Source of the DNA: Onchocerca lupi
Taxonomy: Eukaryota; Nematoda; Chromadorea; Rhabditida; Onchocercidae
Reading direction: 5' to 3'
Assembly: GCA_028564675.1 (NCBI GenBank)
Contig: JAOVVO010000214.1
Coordinates: 1 to 64,000 of the forward strand
Length of the DNA: 64,000 bases
In this document: positions 37,801 to 53,400 of the stretch, in pieces
Position numbering within the stretch: the stretch's first letter is position 1
Layout: each line of letters begins with the position of its first letter
Translations under genes and position numbers: made by a program
Notes under the pieces: model-generated
Databases searched by the model: none
What the model was told of the DNA's origin: nothing
What the model saw: only the letters and a program-made list of their open reading frames with translations

Positions 37801-40800
37801 ACTGTGATATTTTTTGTATTTTCTTATTAATTAATAATTGCTTCAATTAATTATTTTAAATTTATTTGATTAATTTATGTCAGAATAAATTGAATCATTT
37901 TAGTGTTTTTTGATTCTAATTTAAGATAAGTAATTATGAATAGTAATAGGAATTAAAACTGAATGAGAATGATTTCAGAAAAAAAAAATGATAAAAAGAG
38001 AAAAAATGCAGCAAATAAATAATAATAAAATTTGTATTTCTGATTTCGCGTATTGAAGGTTATATGTCAAGTTTTTAAAATTTTATATTCGTACTGATTT
38101 CTTTTTTTCTTTCCCGAAATTAGAAATTATTTCAATTTTTCGATTCCAGTTTACTTCTTGAAAGTATTTCTTTTCTGAAAATATCTTTTTTTTGATTTAT
38201 TAAAAAAATAAATTTAAAAATTACGAGAATAGTACTTATCATTTAATTTTTCTAATTTTTCAAGGTTTTTCGTTTTTTCTATCTTTGATGATTATTATAT
38301 TTTTTTTTTTTTTTGATTGCTTTTCTCGAGCATTAAATGCAAATTAGCCTTTAAGTTCTTCGGTTTTGAATGTGGATTTTTCAAATTTATATGTGCATAA
38401 AACTTTTTTAACATCTAAAAATTGTGATAATTATATTGCAGAAATCATCATGAAATATAACATTTAAGCGAAGAAGGATAAAAAGGACGGATGAAAGGAT
38501 AAGAAAGATAATGGAAAACTTATCAATTATAATCATTTACAAAATATCTGCATATATGCGTGACATGATTTATCAAAAAAAATTCTTTTCTAAATCTGGT
38601 CAAATGGATATTTTCCATTTTTTTTAAACTTTTCTTTAAAATTTTGATTGTATCAATTTTAATTCTAAATTCTGAAAACATTCTTAGCAAATTGTAAAAT
38701 TTGCATACTAAATTAATAATAAATGTTATTGAAAAGTGAATCATAACACTTGCATTATACTGGAATTTATGAAAATGAAATATGTAAATTTTAGCAAACT
38801 TTCTGATTATCACTTATTCATTGATTTCCCATTGATAATTTTGATTAATTCCATTCATTACAACATTTCTCATGTTCAATAACTTGAAGATTGAAGATTA
38901 ATAGATATGACTGGGCAGAGAAAGCTGCTTTGCTTTTGAAACAGCAATTTTTGGAAAAAAAAAGAAAAAAACCAAAGTATGAAATATAACTTAACGCCTG
39001 TCAAGTATTGATAATCATTAATTGATAATGATAATTCAGTGATCGCTGCATATTTTGATGAAATTAACGAAAACGATAAGTGATTATTTATTTCCCAGGA
39101 AATTTGAATGCAATACATTATCGAGCAAATTAGAATCATTGCTCTCTGATAGCTATAATAATTAATTTTTGTGAAATAAAATTTGTTGCAAAAGAACTTT
39201 CTTATGAATTTACAAGAAATTTAAATTTATAAAGAATTCAGATTTGGAAAGATTTTATATTTGCATTAATTTAAATGGAATTCAAATTATAAGCATTTCA
39301 AAAATATGGTCGTAAATTTCGCTTTTGCAAAAACTTTGCTTAAAATCATTTCATTAATAAAATCAAAAGAAAAAAAAAACGGTACAAAAAATGGAATAAT
39401 ATTGAAAATTTGATTTAAATAAATTATGAAAAACTACAGCCTTATACCTTTGCTTTTTTTTAAATTCAATTTCGCATAATCTTATAACTTTGTATCAATT
39501 GCTTCAGTCTTGTCTAATTCTTCTTAAATTACTTTCATTTTTCTAACTTTATCGCACATCATTTTTACAAATGTGATATATTTCGATTTAAATCCTTGCT
39601 TTTTTTTTTTACTTCAATAAATTAATCATGCTAAAGGACATGTTCTTGAATAATTTTATTCAATTTTTCATTCTTTTTTTAGTATCTTTTTTGAATTATT
39701 TTTTTTTTTTTAGAAACATTATTTAGTAATTTGAAAAAGTCTAAAATAAAATTACTGCTCAACATTTTTATTTTCTGATTCAGAATTGCAGCGTTTTTTT
39801 TTTTTTTTTTTTTACTTTTTGAATTACTTTATTTTTCATTTTCCTTAGCTTATTTAAAAAGTGTTAAAGTTTTAAAATTTAAAATAATTTTTTTTTGTTT
39901 TTTTCATTTTTAGTATCAATTTTGATTTATAGTCATATGTTATGAGTAGTAATAATAAAGTTTTGTGGTGATAAAATATAGTTTAATGGTCGTAATTATA
40001 ATGGAAATTATTTCGCAAGCATAACTAGGCTAATATTCTAGGCCAAAATAATTGCTTTATTGATGGAGAAATAAAAAAGGCTAGTTTTTACTTCTCTTTT
40101 CACATCAACTTCAATTAAATACTAATCTAAGCAATTTAATCGACTTCTCAAGCAAATCCAAGCATTTAATGTTTTAAGTTCTTCCTCATATAGGTTTGCT
40201 ATGACTTATTTCGATTACGTCGTTTTTTTTTTTTTTTTTTTTCTCTCATTATTACATCTTTTTTTAATTCGAAATCAAAAAAATGGAAGAATGGAATATG
40301 AATCCAAATTAAAATAAATAAGTAATCTTTTATTTTATTCATTTTATTCATCTTGTTAATATTTATTAGGCATAAGGTGGATTTTTTACACCTTGTTCAA
40401 TATAAACAATTGATATTTCTTTCATCATTTTCAAAACAAATTACAATATTTGTTGTTATTTGCTGCAATAATTGAAATCGTTCGCGAACTTACCATAATA
40501 TCTAAGTTTTTACCTAATATCATCAAAAAATTCTATGCATCTAAAGGATCACAAACAATTCCCGATATGGTTGATAATTCTCAAATGATTGATTCAGAGC
40601 AGGATAATATAATGTTTGATGAAAATTTGCACCAACGTTACTATTATCGACAATTTTCCAATACTGATCAATTGATTCGTAATACTCGAAATTATAAAAA
40701 ACCTTACAATTTGGTACCAGGTGAGTTTCTTATTTATTTTTTCGTCTATCTCATTGATTTCTATCTAAAAGCTTCGGATTATGTTGCTATTAGTTCCGGA

Positions 40801-41380
40801 TTTCGGGCAAAACAATTGAGATCGATTAAATCTACTTGTGTATATTTAAATTGATTGATCAATGACATGATTTTCATTTTTTTTTTTTAATTTTGCGAAA
40901 AAGGTTCATAATTTACATTATTATATTTTCAAGCTTCTGGATTTAGAGAAAACAATTGGCATCATTTACCTGTACTATTACATATTTAATTTGATTAATT
41001 CATAATACGACTTTTACTTTATTTCAATATTTTATAAGAAACTTTATTTTACATCAATAAAATTTCCGGACTTTTATAATAATTAATTAATTCTGCCAAG
41101 TTTTCGTTTTCTTTTTCTCTTGAATTTTAACAAAAATTTTCTAGCTAAAAGGGAAGGAAGAAAATAGCAAATGTTTAGCAAAGGTTGAATAGAATTTTTT
41201 TTTTCTCAAGAAGATTAATCAATACAGTAGTTTGAATAATTTAAAAAATTTTGATAAATTCATATGCTACAATGCTTGAGGGAAGGCGATGATTAATTGC
41301 AGAGGAATTATTATCATCCTTTAAATAAATATTTATGAATTTCCCGAAGATTTTTTGATTTCTTTCTTTTCAAATATCAC

Positions 41381-41423
<43 letters not shown>

Positions 41424-44400
41424 GGAAAAACGAAAAAACGAAAAATTAAATCAGAACTTTACTGATGATTATCTGAAGTATACCTAAGAAAAGGCATAAA
41501 ATTTTCAATTTTTCCTTTTATTATTAAAATAAAAAAATTTTCAACATTTTTTAAAATTTAGTCTTTTTTTCAATTTTATTTTTTCTCCAAATTTTGATTT
41601 TTTTTTGTAATTTTCGATGATTTTGTAATTGAAATTTTATCGTGTTTAAAGAACCAAGCCTGCTTTAAATCACTCTTAAAATACATTTTTACTTATATCT
41701 TATCATCTCTAATTGATTTTTCATTATTTAACATAATTTTCTATTATCCTTGAAATTTTATCACATTTAAATAATAAAGTAATCTTTGACTCATTTTTGA
41801 AATATTCTCAGTTATTCAATGAATGGAAAAAGATTTGAATGCCAAAAAAAGGAAGAAAAAAATAATTTTCATAACTTTCATTCATCCGAATGCTAACTTT
41901 TCAATGAAGTTGAAAAAATTACTTTTAAAAAGATAAATAGTTTTTTTCATGGTCATAGTTCAAGGCGTTGCTCCATTTTTCATTTTCTTTTTTCAATAAG
42001 TTTTTGGAAAATTTTTTTTATTAAAATGCTTTTATAATTCTTTTCATATTTTTTCTAACTTATTAGCACGCATAATTGTTCATAAGATAACTTTGAGAAA
42101 TAAAATATTTAATTCTAGCATATTTATTTCCAATATAAGATTATTTCAAATAAATAAATATGAATCAAATCAGTGACAAAAAGAAAAAGCAAAAAAGACA
42201 GATAGATAAAATTGAATTTTATATTAAAATGTTAAAATTGAATTGTTAAATAATTATTAACTTATTTTCTCTTAAATGATACGCATAATTACTTCAACAA
42301 TTTTTGAAAACTATACTGATGAATGATTGATATTTTATTTGCCAACTATTGATATTTTATTAATTCAATCATTGATTTTATTTTCATTCATTTCTCAACT
42401 GATTAAATCGATCCTATTTTTTTTGTCGTTGCTTCAAAATTAATGTTTTAATAGATTCTGATGGTATTTTTAAAGTTTAAATAAAAAAAAAATTTTTTTG
42501 AAATATAAGAAGTAATATAAATCTTTCTCCAATAATTAATTACTTGTTTTTGCATACATATTATACATTTATAGTCCGAATTTTTGTTTTGTATTAATTT
42601 TAATTTTTCACAAATTATTATTTAATAAATTAATAATAATAATAAATTATTGAAGATGTCGGAAAATTTTTTTACTCAGATTTTTTGAATCTTTGTATTT
42701 TTATAATTTGATATTCTAAAGAAATTTTGCAAAAAAAAAAATTGATTATAATTCAATTAACTTAGCTTACCATCAGTATTTATTCAATTTTTATAAAATT
42801 CATTTTTTTGAAATTAAACTTGATACAAATAAAAACTTGACACAAAAATGTATAATATGCCAATAAAAATAAGTATTTAATTGTTAGAGAAAAATTAGGG
42901 TTATTTATAACACTTCAACAAAAAAAAAAAAAAATAAAAGAGATAAATCATGAGTGTTGTGAAATTTTTCGAAATTTCAGAAAATTTTTTTTAATTTCGT
43001 ATTTTGAGATAATTTAACAAATCACTTCAAGCAATGCATTAAGATAGCAAGAAGCAAGTGGCAACTTCATTATAAAAACAAAATATTGGTCAATTTATTT
43101 TCATTTTTTTTTATTTTTTTCATTTTTTTTCCTGTCAAGTGCGTCAAATTTGGTTTCCAAGTTTGTTTCATTTTGTTATTTGCTATTTTCCAAGAGAAAT
43201 AAAAAAGAAAAACCATTGAATTGAGATCCAATAATATATAATATTTCATACCACTAATTTAAAAGCAAAAAATATCTCCGCTCAATTAATCATTTGCTAC
43301 CAGACAATTTCAAATTTTTTATATTATAAAAATTTCCATTTATCAATTTATAAATTCTCCTAATTTAATGGGAAAAAATTTCAGTGAGATCAATTCTTTC
43401 TTACATTGCCGTAATTCAAAAATTCATTTTAAGTGAGAAATTTGCCGTAATTTATAAAATTTTTTAATTTAACGTGAAATAGTTTTAAATGAGACGAATT
43501 CTTCATTACGTATAAATTTTGCTAATTTAATATGAAAAGGTTTAAATGCGATAATTCTTCCTTACGTATCAGTTTATCGTATTTCAACGTTTGTATTATT
43601 GGCTTTCCTACTTTTTCCATGATAATAAATAGATTTTACCCGGGTATACTTGTGACGCGTACTTACGTGGAAAAGTTTACGTAATAAGGATAATAATTTT
43701 AAATCGAAAATATGGTGACAAAATTCATGATAACCATTAGATATTAACAAGATTTTAGTGATGTATAGAATAAATTCATTGTTGAATCGGATTTGATCAC
43801 AGTTTTGGAATCAAATAATACTCAATATTTTTTTTTTTTCGAAAAAGTAATTTCCTCATTGCTATCATTTGACCGTATGAAATAATTTTTAGAATATTAA
43901 AAATAAATGCGTTAAAATTTATGTTTAGAGATTAAAAGAAAAAAAAAGATTCATACTAAAAATAATGCACAGATTTATCAAAATTTCTACGAGAAATAAA
44001 AAATTCAAATTTCATAAGCTTTTCTCATCAGAATTCAATAAATTAGAATTTCTTTCATCGTTTACTCATCATTTGTTTTTTTTATTTTTTTTGGAATTTA
44101 TCAATCATTTATCTCTTTTTTTTTTTTTTTTATCAATCATTTTTCTATCTATCCCGATGAACAATAATTTAAAACAACATTTAGATTCCAATCAAACTCA
44201 TGAAGAATTTTTAGTAGATTCATATTAAAATTTTCATCCCAAATCCCTCTTTTTTTTTTTTTGAATGAAATTTTCAACCTTGATCAGTTTGCAAAATGAA
44301 TGTAAGAATGTAAAATTAAGCTATTTTTCATGAAAGATTAAATTAATGATGAAAGAAAAAAGAAGATAGAGAAATCTGTTAGGATTTTTATGAAAATTAT

Positions 44401-47400
44401 AGAAATGGATTTAATTTACTAAAGTGATATTTCTATACACTTCTTTTTTTTTCTCAACTTTTCGATCTTATTTCTATACACCGCTTTATAACTTCTTCAA
44501 ATAAAGGCATTAAATTTTCATTTTTTTTTTCATTAAAAAATAATCAAAATTCAAACTTAATTAGATAAATTACTTTTTTTGATCTCATTAAGAATGATAT
44601 CGTTTATTTCGATTTAACTACAAACTTTTCATCTTAACTTTGTGTTTAATACTCTTTCGACGAAGCATTATTTCTTGCAACTTTTTCGTCTTTTAAATAT
44701 ATCCATAAATTCAAAATTAATTGATTTTTATTATTTCATTTAAAATATTTTTAAATAAATGTGATAATTTCCTTTCCAGTCGCATGAGAATATCATAATT
44801 TCAAATTTAATTAATTACATTAACTTTTTGTTATTTTATCTAATTTCAAATAAATTTGATAATTTCCTTTCTGTTATACATACTCAATTAATTAGACTCC
44901 TTATCACATCCGTATAAAAAAGTCCAAAAACTTAATCTTAATTAAATTAACTTTTTTGATGCTAATACTTTTCTTCGATCACATATAAAATATATAATCA
45001 TCAAATTTTTAATTTCACTATTTATTGAAAAATTTACAATAATTATAGCATTTGCTTCCTTTTTTTTTTTCTTTTTTAAATTACACACCTGACATTTCCC
45101 AGGAGAGTTTGATTTTAACAATTGATTTCTGTTTGTAATCTTTTTTTGTTATCATCTAATCATTCCTATATATATCTTCGAATATTTTCTTCAAAATTTT
45201 ACGAATCCCTTGGTATCATCGCATCAAATGCTCCCAACAAATGTTTTTGAAAATAAATATCCTTCTGCTTTTTTCTTCTCCATCTTCTCCGCTTTTCTTT
45301 GCCCATTGATCGATTTAAAAAGTTTTTCAATCTTACTATTTTTACTCCAATTTAATTCCCACTATGCTATTGCTTATATTCTTGTTGCTACAGAATCTCT
45401 ACAGTTTCAATCAGCCAACATCAAATTCCCAAAAAAAAATTCAGATGAAATTTTTATCAATCCAAATTATCAAATGATCGAATTCATTTGAAATTTTCAG
45501 TAGCGATACTATTATATTAGGGGATAATTATTCGAAATAATTTCTACCTTATAAAGCCATCTATAATTTCTGTTATTTGAGTTAAAATTTAGGAAAATTT
45601 TGTTCGTTCTTTTGTATTTTTAGAATTAATGTAAAAATTATCCGAGAAATTCGAGGAAAATTCAACGAAAAAAAAAAAAAGAAATCAAAAGAGATAATTT
45701 AAAATTGAAAAAAATTTTTTTTTTTTATTTTATCAATCTATTCTAAACAATAATTGTTACTAATCATTGTTCAAATAAAAGCAATTATGACTGTTGAAAG
45801 TTATCAAAATATTCATTTTAATTGCTACATGAGGAAAAGTAAATCGATCGATTAATTGGAGATTAATCTAATTATGAAAAATTCTGTTTCACTAAAATCT
45901 TTCATTCAAACTTTCAACTTTTCTTATCTTCTTTCATTGCCCCAATTGTATTTTTATTTCAATCTGGTATTTATCGAAAGTGACCAATAATTACTTTTAA
46001 TTAGTTAATTAATGATTACCATTATTTCCACAAAACTAATGATTTTTTTTTTTTTTTTAATGCTTTAAGATAATTCTTAAAGGAATCTCACAGGATTTTC
46101 ATTTTTTTGAAATTTTCAATTACTTTATAATCCGTAAACAATTAATTATTTTTAAATTATTTATATAATCAAGTGAATGAATTCGTCAATAATTTTTTCA
46201 TTACGAACATGAATTCAATGAAGAAACATTTTTTATTTCTTCCATTATTTTGAAATAATTTTCAAAAAAAAAAAAAAGAAAAAACTTTTAGTATTCTTTC
46301 ATTTTTAATATTTTTTGCCAACTTGTAATTCAAACTACAAGCAGTTATATCAATTTATCAAATCACAACTCAAGCATTCCACTAAATATTTATGTTTTCA
46401 TCTTTCTTTTACGATAATATTTGCACAATTATCTTTGGAAAAATTTCACTTTCCTCATTAAATCAACTTTTCCGCTATATCAAATGAACATATTTTCTCT
46501 TTTAATGAGCAAAAAAATTTTTTTTTAATTTGAAGTTTTCGTTTTTTATATTTTTAAAGAAATATTTTAAATATGCAAATTAGAGTTTGTTTAATTTTAT
46601 AGAGCTATTTTGTTTTATTTTTCCGTTTTTTCCTCTCTTTTTTTTTTTTTTTGCTCAATTATATGAAAATGAAATTAATTGTTAATATAACTGGAATAAA
46701 CTATTTTTCAGTTAGCATTTGAATCCGATTTCAATTAATAAATAAACTTGCATAAATAATTCACTTAAACGTTCGATAAGTTAGATATTTCAAATTCAAG
46801 TTTTTAATCAAGTGTTTTACTGGATTTTTTTTATGATTTTAATAATTTTTTTGTAATTTTGAAATATACTCTACAGCAGCTAGTAATAATTATGTTATCT
46901 CTTTTTTAGATATGAGAGTGCAAAAAAATCAACTTTTTAAGCTTATTTTGCTCTTCCTGAACAGATAATTATCTTTTAACTTCTTGCATTTATCTTTTAT
47001 ACTTTTTATCTAGTGGCCAAATGTACCAAGAATTTGTTTACTGTATCTTTTATTTATTGGCCAAGTATACTTAGGCCATATAAGAAGAGTAATTACTCCA
47101 ATAACTCTACGTTTTCAAGAGTCATGGCAACTAAATTTCCCTTTAGTTGCAACATTATTTAGCCATGAAAAAGATTTACCTAAATTGGATCTGCTAACAT
47201 TATGTAAATTATTGTTATTTACATTTTCTTTATATTCATCTAAATAATTTTGCAAGCTTATTTTTCCTTTTTACTCAGCTAAATATGCTATACTGATATT
47301 TAAGTTTTTTGTTTTTTCTCCAAAAAAAAAAATTCGAATATTTGAATATTTGAGTCAAACAAAAAGAAAAAAAAAATTTGAATGTTTGAGTTAAATAGAA

Positions 47401-50400
47401 AAAAAAAAAAAAAGAATCAAATACCAATACAACATATTTAGCTGAGTAAAAAGAGAAAGTAAGTCTTGTAAAAATTATTTTGTTGAATTGAAAAAAAATG
47501 TAAATAATGATAATTTACATCGTATCTAGCTATCTTTTGTTTTGCTGAAATAGCACATCTCTGGTTTTAGTTGATTTATCGCATTTTTCATAAAAAAAAA
47601 AAAAAAACTCCAAGTAGCTCGATTTTCTGTTTTAGTATCATTCCAGCGGATAACTCCTTAAACTATTTTTTTTTTCTGCATAAAAAAAATCAAGATGTTG
47701 AATTCTTTTCTCTTTTTTTTTTTGATTTTAATTTTTTGTCTCTTTACTATGATTTTAATTAATAATGTGTTTTTTTTTTTTGGTTGTTTTTATTTTATTT
47801 TTATTTTTACTTTCGACTAATTTTCAGCTTAATCGATTTGGTCCATACGTAGTTTATAGGAGAAATTAAATATTAAAATTGATTTTAATATATCTGATTA
47901 CGGCTCAATTAGAATTTTTTTCTTTTTTTGAATTTAATTTTCTTTGATTTTTATTTCATGAATTATTTTTGGGTTTTTATTTCATGAGTTATTCTTGGGT
48001 TTGATTTTATTCAAGTAAACAATGATTTGCAATATAGATTTTCAAAAAATAAGGTTGAAATTTAATGATTCGGTTGCTTTAACTTGCTCAATAAATTCAA
48101 ATTCAGTTGTTTTAGTTTCGTAGTCACAAAAGCAAAATTTTATAATCTTTTGTTCGATTAAATTTTTTGTGTTAGTATGTGCAAAAAAAATAACGTCCAG
48201 ACAACATTACTACATTTTGCCACAAAATTAATTTAATTAATTAAGTTGTTAATTAATCAAAAAATTTCTGAAAGAAAAGCGAAAAAAAAAAGAAGGAACC
48301 GAAACTCTTTTAATCTCATATGAGTAATTACAGGAATTATTTATTTCCGAATTTTTAAATTTCTTTTTGAAATTTTTGAACTTGTAGTTTCGTTTCAACA
48401 TGTGATGGAGTCTTTGGGATCACAATTATTGCTTCGTATACTATTTTCACAAATACTATTATTATTATGGTTGTTAATAGTCCTGAAATACGTATTGAAC
48501 CATTTCGATTTTTTCCAGCACCAAAAAATCGAAAAAGTAAGTGTTAACGGAATTTTGACAAAAATTCCGGATGCATGATAGTGCCAATCATTCAAAATTT
48601 ACTGCAAAAATTCAGCAAGTATCCAGAATACATCTTCAAATCAATGGGAAATGACATTTCTAGGAGAATTTCATAAAAAGAAATTACGGAGAATTTTTTC
48701 ATTTCCTGAAAAATTTCCTCAATATAATCAATCGTCTTTCATGGATAAATGCAAATGATGGAAAAATCATTTTGAAATTTAAATAACAAATAGCCATTTA
48801 AACTGATTCATTCGGCAGTTCATCAGTTTTTTCCATTTTTTTCTTTTTTTTTTTTCGATATGAAAGCTTAAGGTAATATGGTTTTTGCGCATTTGTCAGC
48901 TGGAACAATTGAACGTTGGTATCGTCGATATGAATTATTTCCGAGTAAGTTTTTTATCGAAATTTTCTAGAACACAAAATTATTGTGCATTCATATGTTT
49001 TATGAAATTTTAAATTTAAAAAAAAAAAAAAAAAAGCAAAAGAATAAGCTACTAATTTTTTCAAATTAGAATAAAATTTGCAATTATTGTTGAAATAATA
49101 AAAAAAAAAAGAAAATGCATATAGTCGAAATTACAATTATAAAATTAACGACAAACAATGAAAGATTTAAATTAATTAAGACACTTAAAAATTAAATAAA
49201 CGAAGAATGCAAAGAATATGTACAACGATAGAATGTCTAGTAAAGATGACCAAAATATTAATTCATAAAAAAGATTACATGAAATCAAAAAGAATCCTAA
49301 TTTATCGAAAAATGCAATATTTTCCCCATGTTATCCCGTATTTTCGGATCCTTTTGTGGAAGAAATGAGTTTTTCGATTTATTACTGCAAAAGTTGAAAA
49401 ATATGAAATAAATGCAAACATTTATCGGATGAAAATCGTCTTGCATGATTTCATTCACGAACTGCTAAAATATATCCAAGTGTCATTGATATTAGAATCA
49501 AGTGAAATATTTGTTTAAATCGAAGAGAATTAAAAGATGAATTGTTAAGATTTATTTATTTTTTTTTTTTTTATAAAAAATTTTTTCTTACATGAATAAT
49601 CGTTTGCTTGAATATAGCGTAAACATTGAATGTCTGCTCTAATTAGGCCATTCTTGGTAAACAAAATTAGTGTTGTGGGATGAATCAAACAATGAATTAG
49701 TAAAATCATGTGATAACAATATGAGAAATAATGCTTCACTAATGAAAATTTCGATTCAGAAATTTTCAAAATGAACATTGTCAGAAACATTCAGCAGACA
49801 AACTAGAATAATCATCCAATTCTCGCTATTGAATTCTAATGTCAACATTTTTTTTTTTTTGATGAATGAATTCTATTGCAATAATTAGCAATAATCATCA
49901 TATTTTCTATCATTTCTTTTTCTTCATCATTTTCGCGAAAATTTACAATAACTGAAATCTTCAGCTGTGATCGATTGAATACGAAGAAAATTTCTCTGTT
50001 AGCAAATTTCCGCTATTTGAATTTTTAATCAAAATTTGTTCTGATTATTCATTTTGTTTAATGCCTTCACATTCTATTATTTTTCAGAGAATTATATAAT
50101 CATTTATAGACTTTATTAATTAAATTTGTTAACAAACCAATAGATAGCAACAAAAACATAAAAATTTATTTGTATAAATTAATGTTATAGCTGAAATGCT
50201 AAAATACTATTTCAATTTCGATGTCCAATATTTTAATGCACAGAAAAAAAGTGAATTAATGAAAGAATAGAATGAAAATTAAAATTTTTCAATTTGAAAG
50301 TTATTAGGAAATCAAAATCAGCTCAATCATTTTTCCCAACCTTTTTCTATCTATCTAAAATTGTGAATTTGATTTTAAATTTACGACAAATTATTGTATT

Positions 50401-53400
50401 ATCGATGAAAGTTACTGAACAATATTGTTGAATTTTTCATTTCGTTTCGTATTTTTGGCTTTTACGCAACCAATCATATCATCATGAAATCAACTTATCA
50501 TCTTTGTTGACTTCAAATAAGCATGAGGAATCAGTGCCATAACTGCAGTATGATGCTACTCGAAGAGTAAATTATGCAATAAATAGGAATTTAATAATTT
50601 AATTTCCATTCCATATCCTTTTCATACTAATTTCATTCTATGAAATATACGCTTTCCTATTAAAAATTCATCAAAAAATCATTTCTAATTAAATGTTTGT
50701 GGAGAATATTTGTTCTCAGTATGCTTCATTATCAATTGTCATACTCATTTTTCCATTCATATGTTTTTTTTCTATTTCATTTACAAAACTTTTAGATTGA
50801 AAATTTTATTTTAGATGCAAATCCTTCTATCTTTCCATGTTATCATCACTGAATTAATTATTTGAAAAAAATATTATACATATATATATATATTATATTT
50901 AATTGCTTTTGCGAAATAATTTAACTTCAGACTGAAAATTTCTTATTTTTCTATGCTGCTTGCATTGTTATTGTAATAAATATTAAATATTTTAATAAAC
51001 AATAATTCATAACGCCAATAATAATAATAATAATAATAATAATAAAGTAAAATGATCTTATTTAATAGAAAAAAAAAAATATTATCGAAATTTGAAACAC
51101 ATAAATATATAGCAAATAGGTTGAAAGAAACTCTATTTGGTTGATTGTTTATTTAGTGAAGAGTGAATTTTTAATAACTTATTCCTTTTGAGATTCATAA
51201 TTCATCGGCATTTTGCTTATTATCTGCCAAAAACTAATTAATTTTCATTCCTTGATTGTTTTTTTTTCTTTGATTTTAGTGAATATAATGTTGAGCTTTT
51301 TTATCTTTTCTTTAAAATTTATTATTATTGCAGCAAAATTTCTTCATATTTAAAGAAAGAACAATTTTTAAAAATATATCTCAAGAATTTTGCATATTAA
51401 GTAAAAACAACTGATAATAAGATAATTTCAAGTATTTTTCTTTTTCTTTTTATACAAAATAAAAAGCCTAAATTTTATTTTCCAAAAAATCTAATTAATT
51501 ATTTAATAAAATTTTTTCATCGTTAAAAACATGAATCATTTTCAGAAGTATATATGTCGAAATTGTAAAGCAAAAGTAATTTCCGATTTTGTTCGAAGAA
51601 TGCTTTCCAATTCCAAATGCAAATTTTAGTAATGCTTTTAACAGAAAGTCAATATTCACTGGATTATATCGCATCTTTCTCATCATTAGTACTGCGCCTG
51701 AAATAGCAGCATTGCGCCTTTCATGGATATTCCAACTTTTCTCCATTTTTCCATTTTACTTATTGAATTTCTCAGAAAAAAAAAAAATAAAAAATAGAAA
51801 ATTTATTTCTATTTCTGCATTTTTAACTGATTTCTTTACTTTTTACATCTTCTTTTTTTTCATTCTTTTTTCCCTTATTCTCTTCAAAAAAAAAAAAACA
51901 AAAAAACAAAAAAAGAAATAAAATTTTCAATACTTGAAAAAATTTTCCAAGCTTAACAAAATGCTTGATTTTTTTTTTTTTCGCACAGATTTTCAAAATG
52001 TGATCAATTTTTCAAGCTGATTTAATTTGTGAGAATTTTGTTTGTTAATAATATGAATAATGAAGTATGTGGTGAGAAAATTGAATGAAAAAATTCTGAA
52101 ACTAAATTAGGATGAGGTAGGCTTTGTAACATTGTTGACATCTTCTAACTATTGATTATTATGAAATAGATATAATCGGAATGTAAAGATGGAAATGAGA
52201 TTTATACGGAAATAAATTATGTGGTACCTCATCTTTTAGGAATAAGTTGTAGGTAAGAGTAAAATTATTGGGAATAAAAATTGCAGTTAAAAGTGAAATT
52301 ATCCGGAAACAAATTGTAAGTGGGATATTTCGGAAACAGATTGCAGGTTGAGAATAAAATTTATCCGGAAATAGATTGAAGATAAAGGTAAGACTTTCCG
52401 GAAACAGATTATAGGTGAAGTGAAATTACCCAAAAAATAGATTGTGATGGGGATGAGATTATTTTGAAAGCAAATTCTAGTACGAGTAAAATTATCTGGA
52501 AGCAGATTATAATGAGTGGAAGATCTTGCAAATATCCGGAAACTTACAGGAAAAATTTATAAAAATTGAATAGTTTTTTCTTTCAATATTTGCAACAGTT
52601 CTCCCAGATCTTCTTGGTCATTCAAATTGTACCATTTTTATTGATTTCGATTTTTCGATCTACAAATAGCCAGAGCTGTCGGGAAAAGAATTAAATTTTA
52701 TTTAATCGACTAAATCGATAATTAACTTAAAAAACATTGTATTATAATTACGTATATATATATATGGATTGTTTATAATTAATAGTTTTGTGTATTTGAA
52801 ACAAGAATACAAATATATGTATTGGAATTCATAATGTTTTCTTCTGATTGTTTATTTATCCATTAGCATTCTTTTAGGTTAATTATTTTGGACTTGTTTA
52901 CTATTTGTTTGGATTTAAATATAAAGGAAATAGAAATTTGAGAATAATTTTAGCTTTTCTGCGATATTTACAATGAAAAAAGAGCTAAAATTTTCATTTT
53001 TTTACAAAATTTTTGAAAGGCTAAGAAAAAAATAGTAATAGCAATAATATGACATCAAAAAATTATAAAATTAGAATTCATTTTTTTCGTAATTTTTTCC
53101 TTAAGCTTTCAATAATATATAGATGCAGGAAATATTTTCAAGCTGGATTTTTCAAAAAAAAAAAAACGCTTAATTCTGTCCATTGTTATAAAATAAGCAA
53201 ACATAGAATTTCAGCCAAAATTTGTTCATTAAATCCTTTTTTAGACAGCTCAAAATCAAAAATCAAAAGAAGCAAATCGATTTCCAGCTTTTTTTTTTAA
53301 GCTTCGAAGCTTTATCAGACATTATCATTTCAACTATAAGTAATAAATGATTATGCGCAAATGGCTGATGCGATATTTTTCATGATGTTAAATTTTAAAG

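Larger units (their letters stand above)
36718..48899. other. Large stomatin introns, otherwise gene-free
   Basis: Except for the proposed exon at 40507-40720, this 12 kb is very A+T rich with many homopolymer runs. It holds the A40 tract, the 59-bp array and the 47.2-47.5 kb inverted repeat. Open frames such as 43965-44228 and 45210-45491 are translated T-rich tracts and are not annotated. Confidence 0.5.

Noticed and set aside
43965..45491. Plus frames at 43965-44228 and 45210-45491 with apparent transmembrane segments
   Set aside because: The hydrophobic runs come from T-rich tracts. No phase-compatible splice sites connect them to the stomatin gene.
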